From Paenibacillus pinihumi DSM 23905 = JCM 16419 (GTDB lineage: Bacteria; Bacillota; Bacilli; Paenibacillales; Paenibacillaceae), in assembly GCF_000422505.1 (NCBI RefSeq), contig NZ_AULX01000024.1, positions 1-64,000 of the forward strand: 64,000 nucleotides of DNA. The letters are read 5' to 3'. Position 1 is the stretch's first letter, and each line of letters starts with the position of its first letter. The notes below the pieces were generated by a model. The model saw nothing but the letters and a program-made list of their open reading frames with translations, was not told where the DNA came from and made no database searches. Position numbers and translations under genes: made by a program. Below are positions 24,232 through 32,579 of this stretch, one piece after another.

Positions 24232-25341
24232 TTAGCAAGGCCCCGTCGATGCCCGCGGCACCAGCTCCACCGGAATCGTCCGGACTACCGGCTTGTTATC
24301 CGGCTCCAGTATTAATCCGGCAATCGCTTCGCCGATGGCAGGGAAATTCTGATCCACCGTAGTAATCTGCGCATTTCCTGTAACCGACCACTCGATGTTG
24401 TCAAATCCGGTTATATTCATCTGCCCGGGTACCTGGATCGACAGGCTGAGGCAGCACATATGCACATGGAAGGCTACCTCGTCATTCTCACACTCAATTG
24501 CCGTTACTCCCGATCGGAACAGGCTGTTAATAATGTGCTTGAGCATGTGATAATCCGTGCTTACGTTTACCTTCACTTGTTCGGATTCAACGGCCAGTCC
24601 GTTATCCTCCATGCATTGTATAAATCCCTTGAAGCGGCCGGACAAGCTGCTTCGTTCTTCTGGAGAGCTTCGCGACAGATAAGCTATTTTGCGGTGGCCG
24701 TATCCGATCAGGTGGCTGGTCAACATGTAGCTGCCGCCGTAATTATCACAGACCACACTGCTTAAATAGTTGATGTCATGCGGCTTGTCAAGAATAATTA
24801 CCCTTCTGCCGCTGTCTGTGAACAGCTTCAAAATATCGGCATGAAGCTCCTTGCCCGCCGGATAGAAAATCAGGCCGCCAGTTTGCTGCGTGTAGAGATG
24901 CAGCAGCAGATTGCGCTCCTTGTCCGGTTCATGCTCGCAAATATGGATCGCCAAATGATAGCCGTGCGAGGCCAACTGTCTCGTTGCCGCCTCAACAGTG
25001 CGCATCATGCCGCCTTGCGTAACGGCGAACGGCAACACCACAGAAATGGTTTTGCTGTCGAGTGATTCTGTAAAAGTTTTGGGAAGAAGATCAGGCTCAT
25101 GTTCAACGGCAGCAGGATTACGCCGCACAAAGCTGCCGACTCCGCGCTTGCGGTACAGAACGCCTTCTTTCTCCAGATCATCGATCGCCCGTTTGGAGGT
25201 TATACGGCTGACCCGATACTGCTCGGACAGGCTCTTTTCCGTACAGATTGGCTCATCGTAGCTGAATTGCTGCTTTTCAATGCGTGAGCGGATATCCTCT
25301 TTTATGATTTGATATAACATTTTAGACGGGTCTTTCGGCAT
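24232..25341 (-). CDS. GntR/LacI-hybrid repressor, AraR-like
   Basis: This 369-residue regulator has an N-terminal GntR-type winged helix (about 10-75; TEKSLSEQYRVSRITSKRAI, YRKRGVGSFV) and a C-terminal LacI/periplasmic-binding-protein-like sugar sensor (from about 95). That architecture is the one of B. subtilis AraR. The ATG at 25341 is set by GGAGA about seven bases upstream. A TTGACT-16-TACACT promoter precedes it. The hydrolase/mannosidase promoter region beyond carries an AraR-box-like palindrome (27246-27262), so control of those two genes is likely. The inducing sugar is unknown; with GH38 next door a mannoside is more plausible than arabinose. Confidence 0.85.
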   Translation of the reverse strand: MPKDPSKMLYQIIKEDIRSRIEKQQFSYDEPICTEKSLSEQYRVSRITSKRAIDDLEKEGVLYRKRGVGSFVRRNPAAVEHEPDLLPKTFTESLDSKTISVVLPFAVTQGGMMRTVEAATRQLASHGYHLAIHICEHEPDKERNLLLHLYTQQTGGLIFYPAGKELHADILKLFTDSGRRVIILDKPHDINYLSSVVCDNYGGSYMLTSHLIGYGHRKIAYLSRSSPEERSSLSGRFKGFIQCMEDNGLAVESEQVKVNVSTDYHMLKHIINSLFRSGVTAIECENDEVAFHVHMCCLSLSIQVPGQMNITGFDNIEWSVTGNAQITTVDQNFPAIGEAIAGLILEPDNKPVVRTIPVELVPRASTGPC

Positions 25342-25370
25342 AATCGTTCTCCGGTTTCGTTTTATGTCAT

Positions 25371-25398
25371 AGTGTATCAAACCTGCCGCATAAGTCAA
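25371..25398 (-). promoter_or_regulatory. SigA promoter of the GntR-type regulator
   Basis: On the minus strand TTGACT (25398-25393), a 16-bp spacer and TACACT (25376-25371) precede the start by about 30 bases. The spacer end holds a GTATCAAAC motif also seen four times before the mannosidase gene. Confidence 0.55.
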
Positions 25399-25450
25399 TG
25401 CGCCGCAAAGCGATTCAGAGCTTCAAGCGAATTTCCCAAGATGGAGGCAA

Positions 25451-25633
25451 TCAGCCAATTTTAACAGGGAACCGTATCAGGGCTGTGTATTCGCCTCCCC
25501 AGTATACCGTCTGAGTGGCTGTTGTCGTCTCGCTGTGCTCTGCCCAGTTGCCAGGCAGATTAGGGTGCACATGATAGGCCGGGAAGTTGGAAGATGAAAT
25601 ATCCAGACGGATACGGGAGCCCTGCCGGATCGT
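25451..25633 (-). pseudogene. Orphaned C-terminal end of the CocE-type hydrolase
   Basis: Directly after the TAG and in the same frame, 60 codons read TIRQGSRIRLDISSSNFPAY, then HVHPNLPGNW, TQTVYWGGEYTALIRFPVKI and a TGA at 25451-25453. IRxGxRLRLDISSSNFP near the end is a hallmark of the CocE/S15 C-terminal domain. There is no start codon or ribosome site, so it would be made only by stop read-through. Confidence 0.8.
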
Positions 25634-27139
25634 CTAGACGGTCGGCCACAGCTTTAAATCAAGCTCTGTCAGAGAACCAGGCGTATAGGAGAGAGCAGAA
25701 GGAGAACCGTTGCGATAAGCAAGTGATGTAATTCCGTCAGCAATATTATACGTCTCGCCGCCAGGCAGCACCTCGCTGATTTTGACTGTAAAGGCCGTAT
25801 CCTCCGCAGTCGAGCTGACCGTAAGACCAGCTTCAATCGAACCGGCGATCTGAAGGTCATTCCCGATTTCCCCGGATAAGAAACTTAGCACATCCTGTCG
25901 GTAACCCGGTTCCGGCTGCAGAACACAGGCCGTACGCGGATCTGTGGACGCATTCCCGAATACTGACAATAAGCCGCTGCCGCCTGCCGTTATGACCGGG
26001 TCGAGCGGATCATAGATATAGGAGGCGCTGGATTGTTGTTCGTCTGCCTGTGTGCTTAACCTGCTGCTGCCATGAAGGTTATAGGTCTGCCATTGCTGTT
26101 CCGGCGGCCAGGAAGCCCACTCCTGCCAGCGGTCTTCTCCGATGACATAGGTTTTGACAATGCCGAGTGTATTCTCGCAGGGCATTTGCTTCAGCATATA
26201 ATCGAACCACGCCAGAATCTCTCTTGTGCCTCCATTGCCGCCCTGCATCGTTCCGCCGGGGAAGCTGCGGTCGCCATGCGGGGTAAGGGAATGCACCCAG
26301 GGCCCGACAATGAAGCGGCTGCGCTCCCGGATTTCGGGGCGAAGCTTCTCATAAGCGGCAAACATGCTGTCGATGGCAATATCAAACCAGCCGCCGACCA
26401 TGCATACCGGTATATTCACTCGTTCCGGCATACTGCTGAGCCGCTCCCAAAGCCCTTCCTGCCATAGCGGATCGCCAGCCCCCGGACTTTGCAAAAAGAT
26501 GCGGTACCAATCCAGCTTTTTGCCAAGCAAGCTTTCATCCATGCTGATCGGCGGGCGGAAGCTGCGTGCTTTCTCCTCGACATCCTTCGGATTGCGTCCT
26601 CCTAAATCTGTTGATGAATTGGTGACCACCCACCCGGTGTAGATATCCGGCCGGAACATGCCGTCCATATACATAAAACGGTACTGCTCGGTGCCAAGTA
26701 CAGACAAATATAAGGTCTTGACCTGGGGCGGCAGGCTGTCGGCCATTACCCACTGGTTAAAGGTCAAATAAGACCCGCCGAGCAGGCCAATATTCCCGTC
26801 ACACCATGGGCTTGCGATAATCCAGTCCAGCGTATCCAGCCCGTCCTGCCTTTCATGGATGAAAGGTACCCATACTCCCTCTGAAGCTCCGCGTCCTCTG
26901 CATTCCTGAATGACGACCGCATATCCGTATTCGGCAAACAGAACAACCTCCGGGTCAGGATTGAACCCCTCATCCACATAAGGATTCCGTACCAGTATGA
27001 CAGGCCAGGGGCCATCGCCCTCCGGCAGCCATAAGTGTGTCATCAGGTGCATGCCATCCTTCATCCGAACCCGGATATCCTGGCGTTCTCCTTTCACTGA
27101 TCGTACATCTGGAAGTTCGTTTACAAACGTATCCGACAT
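25634..27139 (-). CDS. CocE/NonD-family serine hydrolase, cut short by an in-frame TAG
   Basis: This frame gives 501 residues of a CocE/X-Pro dipeptidyl-peptidase (S15)-type alpha/beta hydrolase. The nucleophile loop is GLLGGSYLTFNQW (about residue 135), VGGWFDIAID holds the likely catalytic Asp, and VHSLTPHGDR the His. The C-terminal jelly-roll domain starts normally but stops at TAG (25634-25636) after LKLWPTV. The same frame continues for 60 more codons with the expected end of the domain. In relatives a residue such as Trp (TGG) would fit here, so the stop looks like a point mutation or a sequencing error. The ATG at 27139 follows GGGAGG. The gene is divergent from the GH38 mannosidase and is probably controlled by the same operator. 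Confidence 0.8.
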   Translation of the reverse strand: MSDTFVNELPDVRSVKGERQDIRVRMKDGMHLMTHLWLPEGDGPWPVILVRNPYVDEGFNPDPEVVLFAEYGYAVVIQECRGRGASEGVWVPFIHERQDGLDTLDWIIASPWCDGNIGLLGGSYLTFNQWVMADSLPPQVKTLYLSVLGTEQYRFMYMDGMFRPDIYTGWVVTNSSTDLGGRNPKDVEEKARSFRPPISMDESLLGKKLDWYRIFLQSPGAGDPLWQEGLWERLSSMPERVNIPVCMVGGWFDIAIDSMFAAYEKLRPEIRERSRFIVGPWVHSLTPHGDRSFPGGTMQGGNGGTREILAWFDYMLKQMPCENTLGIVKTYVIGEDRWQEWASWPPEQQWQTYNLHGSSRLSTQADEQQSSASYIYDPLDPVITAGGSGLLSVFGNASTDPRTACVLQPEPGYRQDVLSFLSGEIGNDLQIAGSIEAGLTVSSTAEDTAFTVKISEVLPGGETYNIADGITSLAYRNGSPSALSYTPGSLTELDLKLWPTV

Positions 27140-27218
27140 GCTTAGTGCCTCCCGTATCCTAATTATGAAAACTATATTTAACACAATAGCATAGAAAAAA
27201 CATACCAAACTAATTTTT

Positions 27219-27246
27219 ATTATATCAAACAAAAAAGGTGTTGCAA
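27219..27246 (-). promoter_or_regulatory. SigA promoter of the CocE-type hydrolase gene
   Basis: On the minus strand TTGCAA (27246-27241), a 16-bp spacer and a perfect TATAAT (27224-27219) precede the gene start by about 80 bases. The palindrome at 27246-27262 adjoins the -35. Confidence 0.6.
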
Positions 27247-27262
27247 TTTGTATCATACAAAT
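27246..27262. promoter_or_regulatory. AraR-box-like palindromic operator
   Basis: ATTTGTATCATACAAAT is a perfect 17-bp palindrome around the C at 27254. Its ATTTGT/ACAAAT arms are those of the AraR operator of B. subtilis. It sits between the divergent hydrolase and mannosidase genes, beside the -35 of the hydrolase promoter, and an AraR-like repressor gene is 2 kb away. Confidence 0.65.
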
Positions 27263-27331
27263 GAATAATGTAAATATACCAAATAAATCAATCATCTACT
27301 CCATACCAAACTATATTTCAGGAGGCGCAAA

Positions 27332-30300
27332 ATGCTGAATACCAAACAAATTGATCGCATGCTTTCCAAGCTGCAGCGCTTTGAGACGACATTGGAACCG
27401 CTGATGTTCCAGAAGATCGGCGAGGTCACCATGGGCAAGTTCCATACGGACCAGCAATTTCATACTATCCCGGAGGACAGCAAGTTCGAGCCTTGCGAGT
27501 CTGGTGACAGATACAAGGGAGAAGGCACGTACTGCTGGTTCAAGGGCAGCTATAACGTACCGCCGCAATATGATGGCAAATCCCTTTACATCATGCCGCA
27601 TATCGGGGGCTACGAGGCAATGCTGTGGGTGAATGGCAAGCCATTCGGAACGTTTTGCAGCAAGATTGTTGTTACCGGACACGGCAATCACTATTGTGAC
27701 CTGCTTAAGCAGGATACTGCAGCAGGCGAGCAGATCGAGATTGCGCTGGAATATTATGCCGGTCATTATGTAAAGGGCTGTATGCCGTTCGAAGAACTTG
27801 GCATGCGCAGCTTCGATTATGAATACAGCGGTGTGGACATTTGCCTGATGAATGAAGAAGTATCTGATTTTCTGTTTGATCTGAAAACACTGAACCAGAT
27901 GGTTTCATCATTGGATGCTAACAGCTTCCGCCGCGCCAACATTGTGAATGCGCTTGCAGAAGTCCATAAGCTATTATATTACTCCTTCGAGGCTGTAGAC
28001 TCAGAGCCGTTCTATGCCGCGCTGCGAGAGGCTTCTCCCGTATTGAAAGAAGTGCTGAAGCCTGTCAATTCCGCCTCGGCACCATTTGCCGGATTGATCG
28101 GACATTCCCACATGGATACCGTCTGGCTGTGGCATCGCGATGAGACAATCAAAAAATGCGCGCGTACGTATTCGAACCAGATGAGTCTGATGCAGCGTTA
28201 TCCCGAGTACAAATTCGTTCAGAGCTCCTCTTATCATACCGAAATGATCCGCAAGCATTACCCGGATCTGTTCGAGGACATTCGCCAGAAGGTTGCGGAA
28301 GGCCGATATGAGCCGAACGGTGGGGTATGGGTGGAGTGCGATTGCAACTTGACGGGCGGCGAATCGATTATCCGCCAATTTTTATGGGGGCAGCGATATA
28401 CAAGAGAGCACTTCAACTATACGTCCAACGCCTTCTGGCTTCCGGATACATTCGGCTACAGCGCAGCCATTCCGCAAATTATGAAAGGCTGCGGCGTTGA
28501 TTACTTCCTGACGACAAAGCTCAGTTGGAATGATACAACCCGCTTCCCTTATGAAACCTTCTACTGGAAGGGCATTGACGGTACGGAGGTGCTGACCCAC
28601 TTCAACCGGACGCATATCTGGCCGGATGCAGAAAGCCTGATCGATTTTGTTGTCGACGGAAAGAAGCACAGTGACCCGATTCGTGAGAAAACGGTCAATA
28701 ATATGCGATTGCTTTCTTACGGCTTTGGCGACGGCGGCGGCGGACCGCAATTTGAAATGATTGAAATGACACGACGGGTCCAAGATCTTGAAGGTGTTCC
28801 TCGTTCCGCTCACGTTACTGTCAGCGAGTTTATGCAGGAGCTGGAGCGGACGATCGTTAATCCTTCTACACATACAGGAGAGCTGTACTTGCAGTTGCAC
28901 CGCGGGACGCTTACGAACCAGCATAATATCAAGCGGAACAATCGCAAGGCCGAGTATCTCCTGCGTGATCTGGAATATGTGACTGTACAGGAAGCGGTAA
29001 AAGCCGGGCGCATCGTTTCGGATGAGGGTATCCGTCCACTGATGGAAATATTGCTGGTTAACCAATTCCATGACACCTTGCCGGGAACAAGCATTCCAAG
29101 GGCTCACGATCAGACACATGAAGAGATGGCCGAACTGTTCGAGAGAGGCAACCAGCTTCTGCATGAACGGGTATCTGTACAGCCTGCCCAGAAGACCGTT
29201 TCTGTTATCAATACACTGTCGTTTGACCGCAAGGATGTTGTCTATTTGGATGCAGACGGGGACCGGAAGGTCGAGGGTGCCTATGCACAGCAGTTGTTTG
29301 AGGATCTGCACGGCAACCGGAAGCTGGCAATCGCGGGGCTTGCCATTCCGGCATTCGGATCGGTATCCTTGAAGCTGGCAGACGGCGCACCGGAAGGAAC
29401 CTCTCCATTCATCTATAATGAAGATGCGCTGGAGACTCCGTTTGCTTCCATCAAATTTGATTCTCTGGGCTATATGTCTTCTTTTATTGATAAGCGCAAC
29501 GGCCGGGAGCTGCGTGGCAGCGGCCTGCCGCTCAATACATTCCTGATGGCAGAGGATGTGCCGAGCGCCTGGGACAGCTGGGATATTGATGCGGACATTG
29601 AGCTTAAACTGGCGCCTGCGGGCGAACTGCTCAGCCGTCAGGTAGCGGGTAATGGTGCGGCCGAGTTTCGTCTGCGCAGCGAGTACCGGGTATCTCCGCT
29701 GTCTACAGTGAAGCAGGATATGATCTTCTATGCTGACAGTCCTGAAGTACGGTTCGAGACGCTGATGGACTGGCAGGATGACCACCGTCTGCTCAAAACA
29801 GCCTTCAGCACGTCGATCCACACCGGCTTTGTGCGCCAGGAGGTGCAGTTCGGATACTTGTGCCGTCCGACGACACGCAACACAGACGAAGAGAAGGCAA
29901 TGTTCGAGGTGCTGAACCATAAGTACAGCGATCTGTCGGAGAACCGCTATGGCGTAGCATTGCTGAACGATTGCAAATACGGCATTTCCGTAGAAGGCGG
30001 AGAGATGCGCCTGACGCTCCATAAGGGCGGGGTACGTCCGGATTATCGTGGAGACAAGGGGCTGCATGAGTGCACATATTCCTTTTATCCGCATGATGAA
30101 GGCTTCGGCGCGGCTTCCGTTATTCACCCTGCGTACGAGCTGAACTGCCAGCCGCTGATTGTAGAGGGAGACTATGAGGTCAATCCGCTTGCTCTTGTAG
30201 ACGCGGACAATATTATTATTGAGACCATCAAGCCTTGTGAAGATGCGGAGCGTGCGTTCATTGTCAGGCTGTACGAAGCAGAGGGAACATACACGCGCAC

Positions 30301-30442
30301 GAAGCTGCGTTTGGGCAACGGAACACAGGCGGGCCACATCACCAATATGCTGGAGGAGCCGCTGGAGGAGCTTGGGGGGCAAGATGAAGCTGAGCTTGCC
30401 TTCCGTCCCTTCGAAATCAAGACGATTAAAGTCACTTACTAA
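27332..30442 (+). CDS. GH38 family alpha-mannosidase
   Basis: This 1036-residue enzyme matches glycoside hydrolase family 38. An N-terminal beta domain leads to the catalytic barrel with the zinc site HSHMDTVWLWH at 258-268, the nucleophile Asp372 in WLPDTFGYS, and the LTTKLSWNDTTRFP and HFNRTHIWP motifs. A long beta-rich C-terminal half follows. It would release alpha-mannose from oligosaccharides or glycoconjugates. No signal peptide is seen, so it works inside the cell. AGGAGG precedes the ATG. It is divergent from the CocE-type hydrolase gene and likely shares the AraR-like operator with it. Confidence 0.93.
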   Translation: MLNTKQIDRMLSKLQRFETTLEPLMFQKIGEVTMGKFHTDQQFHTIPEDSKFEPCESGDRYKGEGTYCWFKGSYNVPPQYDGKSLYIMPHIGGYEAMLWVNGKPFGTFCSKIVVTGHGNHYCDLLKQDTAAGEQIEIALEYYAGHYVKGCMPFEELGMRSFDYEYSGVDICLMNEEVSDFLFDLKTLNQMVSSLDANSFRRANIVNALAEVHKLLYYSFEAVDSEPFYAALREASPVLKEVLKPVNSASAPFAGLIGHSHMDTVWLWHRDETIKKCARTYSNQMSLMQRYPEYKFVQSSSYHTEMIRKHYPDLFEDIRQKVAEGRYEPNGGVWVECDCNLTGGESIIRQFLWGQRYTREHFNYTSNAFWLPDTFGYSAAIPQIMKGCGVDYFLTTKLSWNDTTRFPYETFYWKGIDGTEVLTHFNRTHIWPDAESLIDFVVDGKKHSDPIREKTVNNMRLLSYGFGDGGGGPQFEMIEMTRRVQDLEGVPRSAHVTVSEFMQELERTIVNPSTHTGELYLQLHRGTLTNQHNIKRNNRKAEYLLRDLEYVTVQEAVKAGRIVSDEGIRPLMEILLVNQFHDTLPGTSIPRAHDQTHEEMAELFERGNQLLHERVSVQPAQKTVSVINTLSFDRKDVVYLDADGDRKVEGAYAQQLFEDLHGNRKLAIAGLAIPAFGSVSLKLADGAPEGTSPFIYNEDALETPFASIKFDSLGYMSSFIDKRNGRELRGSGLPLNTFLMAEDVPSAWDSWDIDADIELKLAPAGELLSRQVAGNGAAEFRLRSEYRVSPLSTVKQDMIFYADSPEVRFETLMDWQDDHRLLKTAFSTSIHTGFVRQEVQFGYLCRPTTRNTDEEKAMFEVLNHKYSDLSENRYGVALLNDCKYGISVEGGEMRLTLHKGGVRPDYRGDKGLHECTYSFYPHDEGFGAASVIHPAYELNCQPLIVEGDYEVNPLALVDADNIIIETIKPCEDAERAFIVRLYEAEGTYTRTKLRLGNGTQAGHITNMLEEPLEELGGQDEAELAFRPFEIKTIKVTY

Positions 30443-30452
30443 AGATTTGGCT

Positions 30453-30497
30453 AATAGCCGTGAATTCCCTTGTTACCTAAGGGGTTCACGGCTATTG
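30453..30497 (+). terminator. Terminator after the mannosidase gene
   Basis: AATAGCCGTGAA and TTCACGGCTATT form a perfect 12-bp stem at 30453-30464 and 30485-30496. Only a short T-poor tail (GTCGTC) follows, so it may be inefficient on the + strand. Confidence 0.6.
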
Positions 30498-30600
30498 TCG
30501 TCTTGGTCCTGCGTATTCGGCACCCTGAATTTCACATAAATCCCTTCTATTTAACAAACAATGATAAGGATAAGCGTACAGAATCAGAATGGAAGGGAGT

Positions 30601-31392
30601 ATGATTGGATTGAACCAACGTACAGGGAGAAAGCTCTCCGTTATCGTTATGCTTATAACGGTACTGCTGGCGGGAACTGCCGCGGACAAGCCTGACAAGA
30701 AAGTAGCCATAGTTATCGATGATTTCGGCAATGGAATGAAAGGCACGGAGGAAATGATGAAGCTGTCCATTCCGTTTACTGCTGCGGTAATGCCTTTTAT
30801 GCCGACAACCAAGCAAGATGCAGAGGCTGCGTTCAAGCGGGGGCTGGATGTCATTGTTCATATGCCCATGGAGCCTAACCGGGGGAAAAAGGAATGGCTG
30901 GGGCCAGGCGCGATTACGACAGACCTGAGTGATGCGGAAATTCGCAAGCGGACGGAAGCCGCGATTGATGATGTTCCGCACGCCTCGGGAATGAATAACC
31001 ATATGGGCTCAAAGGTCACCGCAGACGAACGGATTATGCGCATTGTACTGACCGTAATCAAGGAGCGGGGACTCTTTTTCCTGGATAGCCGCACGACACA
31101 CAAATCAGTGATTCCTGATGTTGCTGCCGAACTGGATGTTCCACTGATAACCAACCATATCTTTTTTGATGATGTGTATACGACAAGCCACATCTCCGGG
31201 CAGATGGCAAAACTGAAGAAAAAGCTGGCCGATCTTACCGCAGTCGTAGCGATTGGGCATGTCGGCCCTCCAGGGCTAAAAACATCTGCCGTAATCCGTG
31301 ATTCCATCGGGGAAATTTCCAGGCAGGCACAATTCGTAAGGGTCAGCGAACTGCTTCCGTCATCCGCCCACGAGAATCAAATACTTCCGTAA
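30601..31392 (+). CDS. Divergent polysaccharide deacetylase family protein (YibQ-type)
   Basis: This protein of about 263 residues matches the divergent polysaccharide deacetylase (YibQ, DUF610) family. VAIVIDDFGNGMKGTEEMM holds the metal-site DD, FTAAVMPFMP and GLDVIVHMPMEP the next strands, and GMNNHMGSKVT and HVGPPGLKTS the conserved His residues. A hydrophobic N-terminus suggests export or membrane anchoring. The start is unsure: the ATG at 30601 sits only two bases after GGGAG, while a TTG at 30610 has better spacing. The 3' end overlaps that of a CwlD-like amidase gene on the other strand by 33 bp. A cell-wall role is likely. Confidence 0.8.
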   Translation: MIGLNQRTGRKLSVIVMLITVLLAGTAADKPDKKVAIVIDDFGNGMKGTEEMMKLSIPFTAAVMPFMPTTKQDAEAAFKRGLDVIVHMPMEPNRGKKEWLGPGAITTDLSDAEIRKRTEAAIDDVPHASGMNNHMGSKVTADERIMRIVLTVIKERGLFFLDSRTTHKSVIPDVAAELDVPLITNHIFFDDVYTTSHISGQMAKLKKKLADLTAVVAIGHVGPPGLKTSAVIRDSIGEISRQAQFVRVSELLPSSAHENQILP

Positions 31393-32082
31393 GCCTGTTG
31401 CGATCGCTCGTGCTACTTCTGTTTGTCCTTTTGTGCTGGTGAGCATTGCCCTATCCTGCGGATTGCTGATAAAGCCCATTTCGATGATGACGGCCGGAAT
31501 TTCAACCCGCCGCAGCAAATAAAACGGCTTCCCGGGCTGGGGGAGTCTGTCTGAATGCTGCTGGTCATTCAGTGCTTCCTGAATCAGGGAAGCCAGCAAT
31601 GCGCTGCCGCCATCCTCCTGGTGCAGCACGAGCGGCCCTTGCTTGCTGCTGCTTCGCGCCCAGTTTACATGCAGACTCACCATCACTTGCAAATTGATTT
31701 CTCGTGATAACTGAAGACGCTGCGACAAATCCCGCAAATGTCTGGAGCGGACGCCATGCCAGCGATTGTCATCACTTAGGGCATAATCCCCGGTACGGTT
31801 CATTGCAGTCAGGATTCCCTGTGAATTCAATTGCAAATATAGCTGCTTTGCAACAGCCAGGTTAATGTCTTTTTCCAGCACTTCCTTATAACTCGTACCG
31901 CCGTCAATCCCGCCATGACCTACATCAATCAACACTTGTGCTACCGGAAGCTGTTGCTGACCGAAATGAGGGGTATGGCTGGATTGTGCTGCGGCATGGT
32001 GGCTTACTCCAGACATAAACAAGCTGACAACAAGCAAAAACATTCTTGCAAAACGGCCAGTTTTTGAATGTATTTGTGCCAT
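31360..32082 (-). CDS. N-acetylmuramoyl-L-alanine amidase, CwlD-like
   Basis: This 240-residue Amidase_3 protein cleaves the bond between muramic acid and the stem peptide. The zinc ligands appear in LIDVGHGGIDGG, LEKDINLAVA and VSLHVNWARS, and the catalytic Glu in VIIEMGFISNPQDR. An N-terminal hydrophobic segment acts as signal or anchor. Length and domain limits match CwlD, the sporulation amidase that makes muramic-delta-lactam in spore cortex, but a vegetative amidase cannot be excluded. AGGGGAGAT precedes the ATG by eight bases. It converges with a deacetylase-family gene. Confidence 0.78.
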   Translation of the reverse strand: MAQIHSKTGRFARMFLLVVSLFMSGVSHHAAAQSSHTPHFGQQQLPVAQVLIDVGHGGIDGGTSYKEVLEKDINLAVAKQLYLQLNSQGILTAMNRTGDYALSDDNRWHGVRSRHLRDLSQRLQLSREINLQVMVSLHVNWARSSSKQGPLVLHQEDGGSALLASLIQEALNDQQHSDRLPQPGKPFYLLRRVEIPAVIIEMGFISNPQDRAMLTSTKGQTEVARAIATGLRKYLILVGG

Positions 32083-32280
32083 ACGGATTAATCTCCCCTA
32101 TATATCGCATTTTCTTAGCTTATCGTGCTCAAACTTGCCGAACTCATGCATTATGTTTCCGGCTCAAAAGGTACTTTTTGCTGCCAGCCGGTCCTACCGC
32201 ATGGACAGGGCATGATTTGGCGATACTAAAGACAAGGAACGAGGCTGAATATTCGGCAAACGACGAGGAGGGGTTGGCAG

Positions 32281-32478
32281 ATGGCTAATGGAACGGAGTG
32301 GGTCAAATTTATGACTGAGCGGGTTGTCGATTATATTGAAACCCCAAGGGAGCAAAGGAAACAAACCCGGCTGGAGGCGAAAGCGGCGAGAGAGCCGTGG
32401 CTCATAAGATGGTTCGGACTTGCTCCGCTCGGGCTGAAAGTATGGTGGCATGGTCGGAAGAACAAAACGTTGGAATAA
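32281..32478 (+). CDS. yqzE: YqzE family protein
   Basis: This 65-residue protein resembles B. subtilis YqzE, a small conserved protein found near the comG competence genes. Shared traits are the charged middle (TPREQRKQTRLEAK) and the REPWLIRWFGLAPLGLKVWW segment, which is probably membrane-associated. GAGGAGGGG lies seven bases before the ATG. It is a lone gene between two minus-strand genes, and no com genes are visible here. Its function is unknown. Confidence 0.7.
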   Translation: MANGTEWVKFMTERVVDYIETPREQRKQTRLEAKAAREPWLIRWFGLAPLGLKVWWHGRKNKTLE

Positions 32479-32540
32479 AGCTATTCAGACCAAAAAGCAT
32501 AGCAATCCGTGCTTCATCAATTACGCAAGCAAATATTAAA

Positions 32541-32562
32541 CCCCTGCCATCCCTGGCAGGGG
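32541..32562 (-). terminator. Terminator after the secreted hypothetical gene
   Basis: CCCCTGCCA and TGGCAGGGG make a perfect 9-bp stem with a 4-nt loop. On the minus strand TTTAATATTT follows, so it ends the leftward gene at 32580. Confidence 0.75.
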
Positions 32563-32579
32563 CAATCTGTGATGCTAAC

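Larger units (their letters stand above)
27202..27311 (+). repeat. Four same-direction ATAYCAAAY motifs in the divergent promoter region
   Basis: ATACCAAAC (27202), ATATCAAAC (27222), ATACCAAAT (27276) and ATACCAAAC (27303) all lie on the + strand within 110 bp. A fifth, GTATCAAAC, is in the promoter of the GntR-type regulator at 25374. They may be half-sites for a regulator. Confidence 0.5.

Noticed and set aside
28382-30382. A 666-codon open frame on the minus strand inside the GH38 gene
   Set aside because: It mirrors a well-supported mannosidase gene, has no ribosome site and its product is rich in His, Arg, Leu and Gln as expected for a shadow frame.
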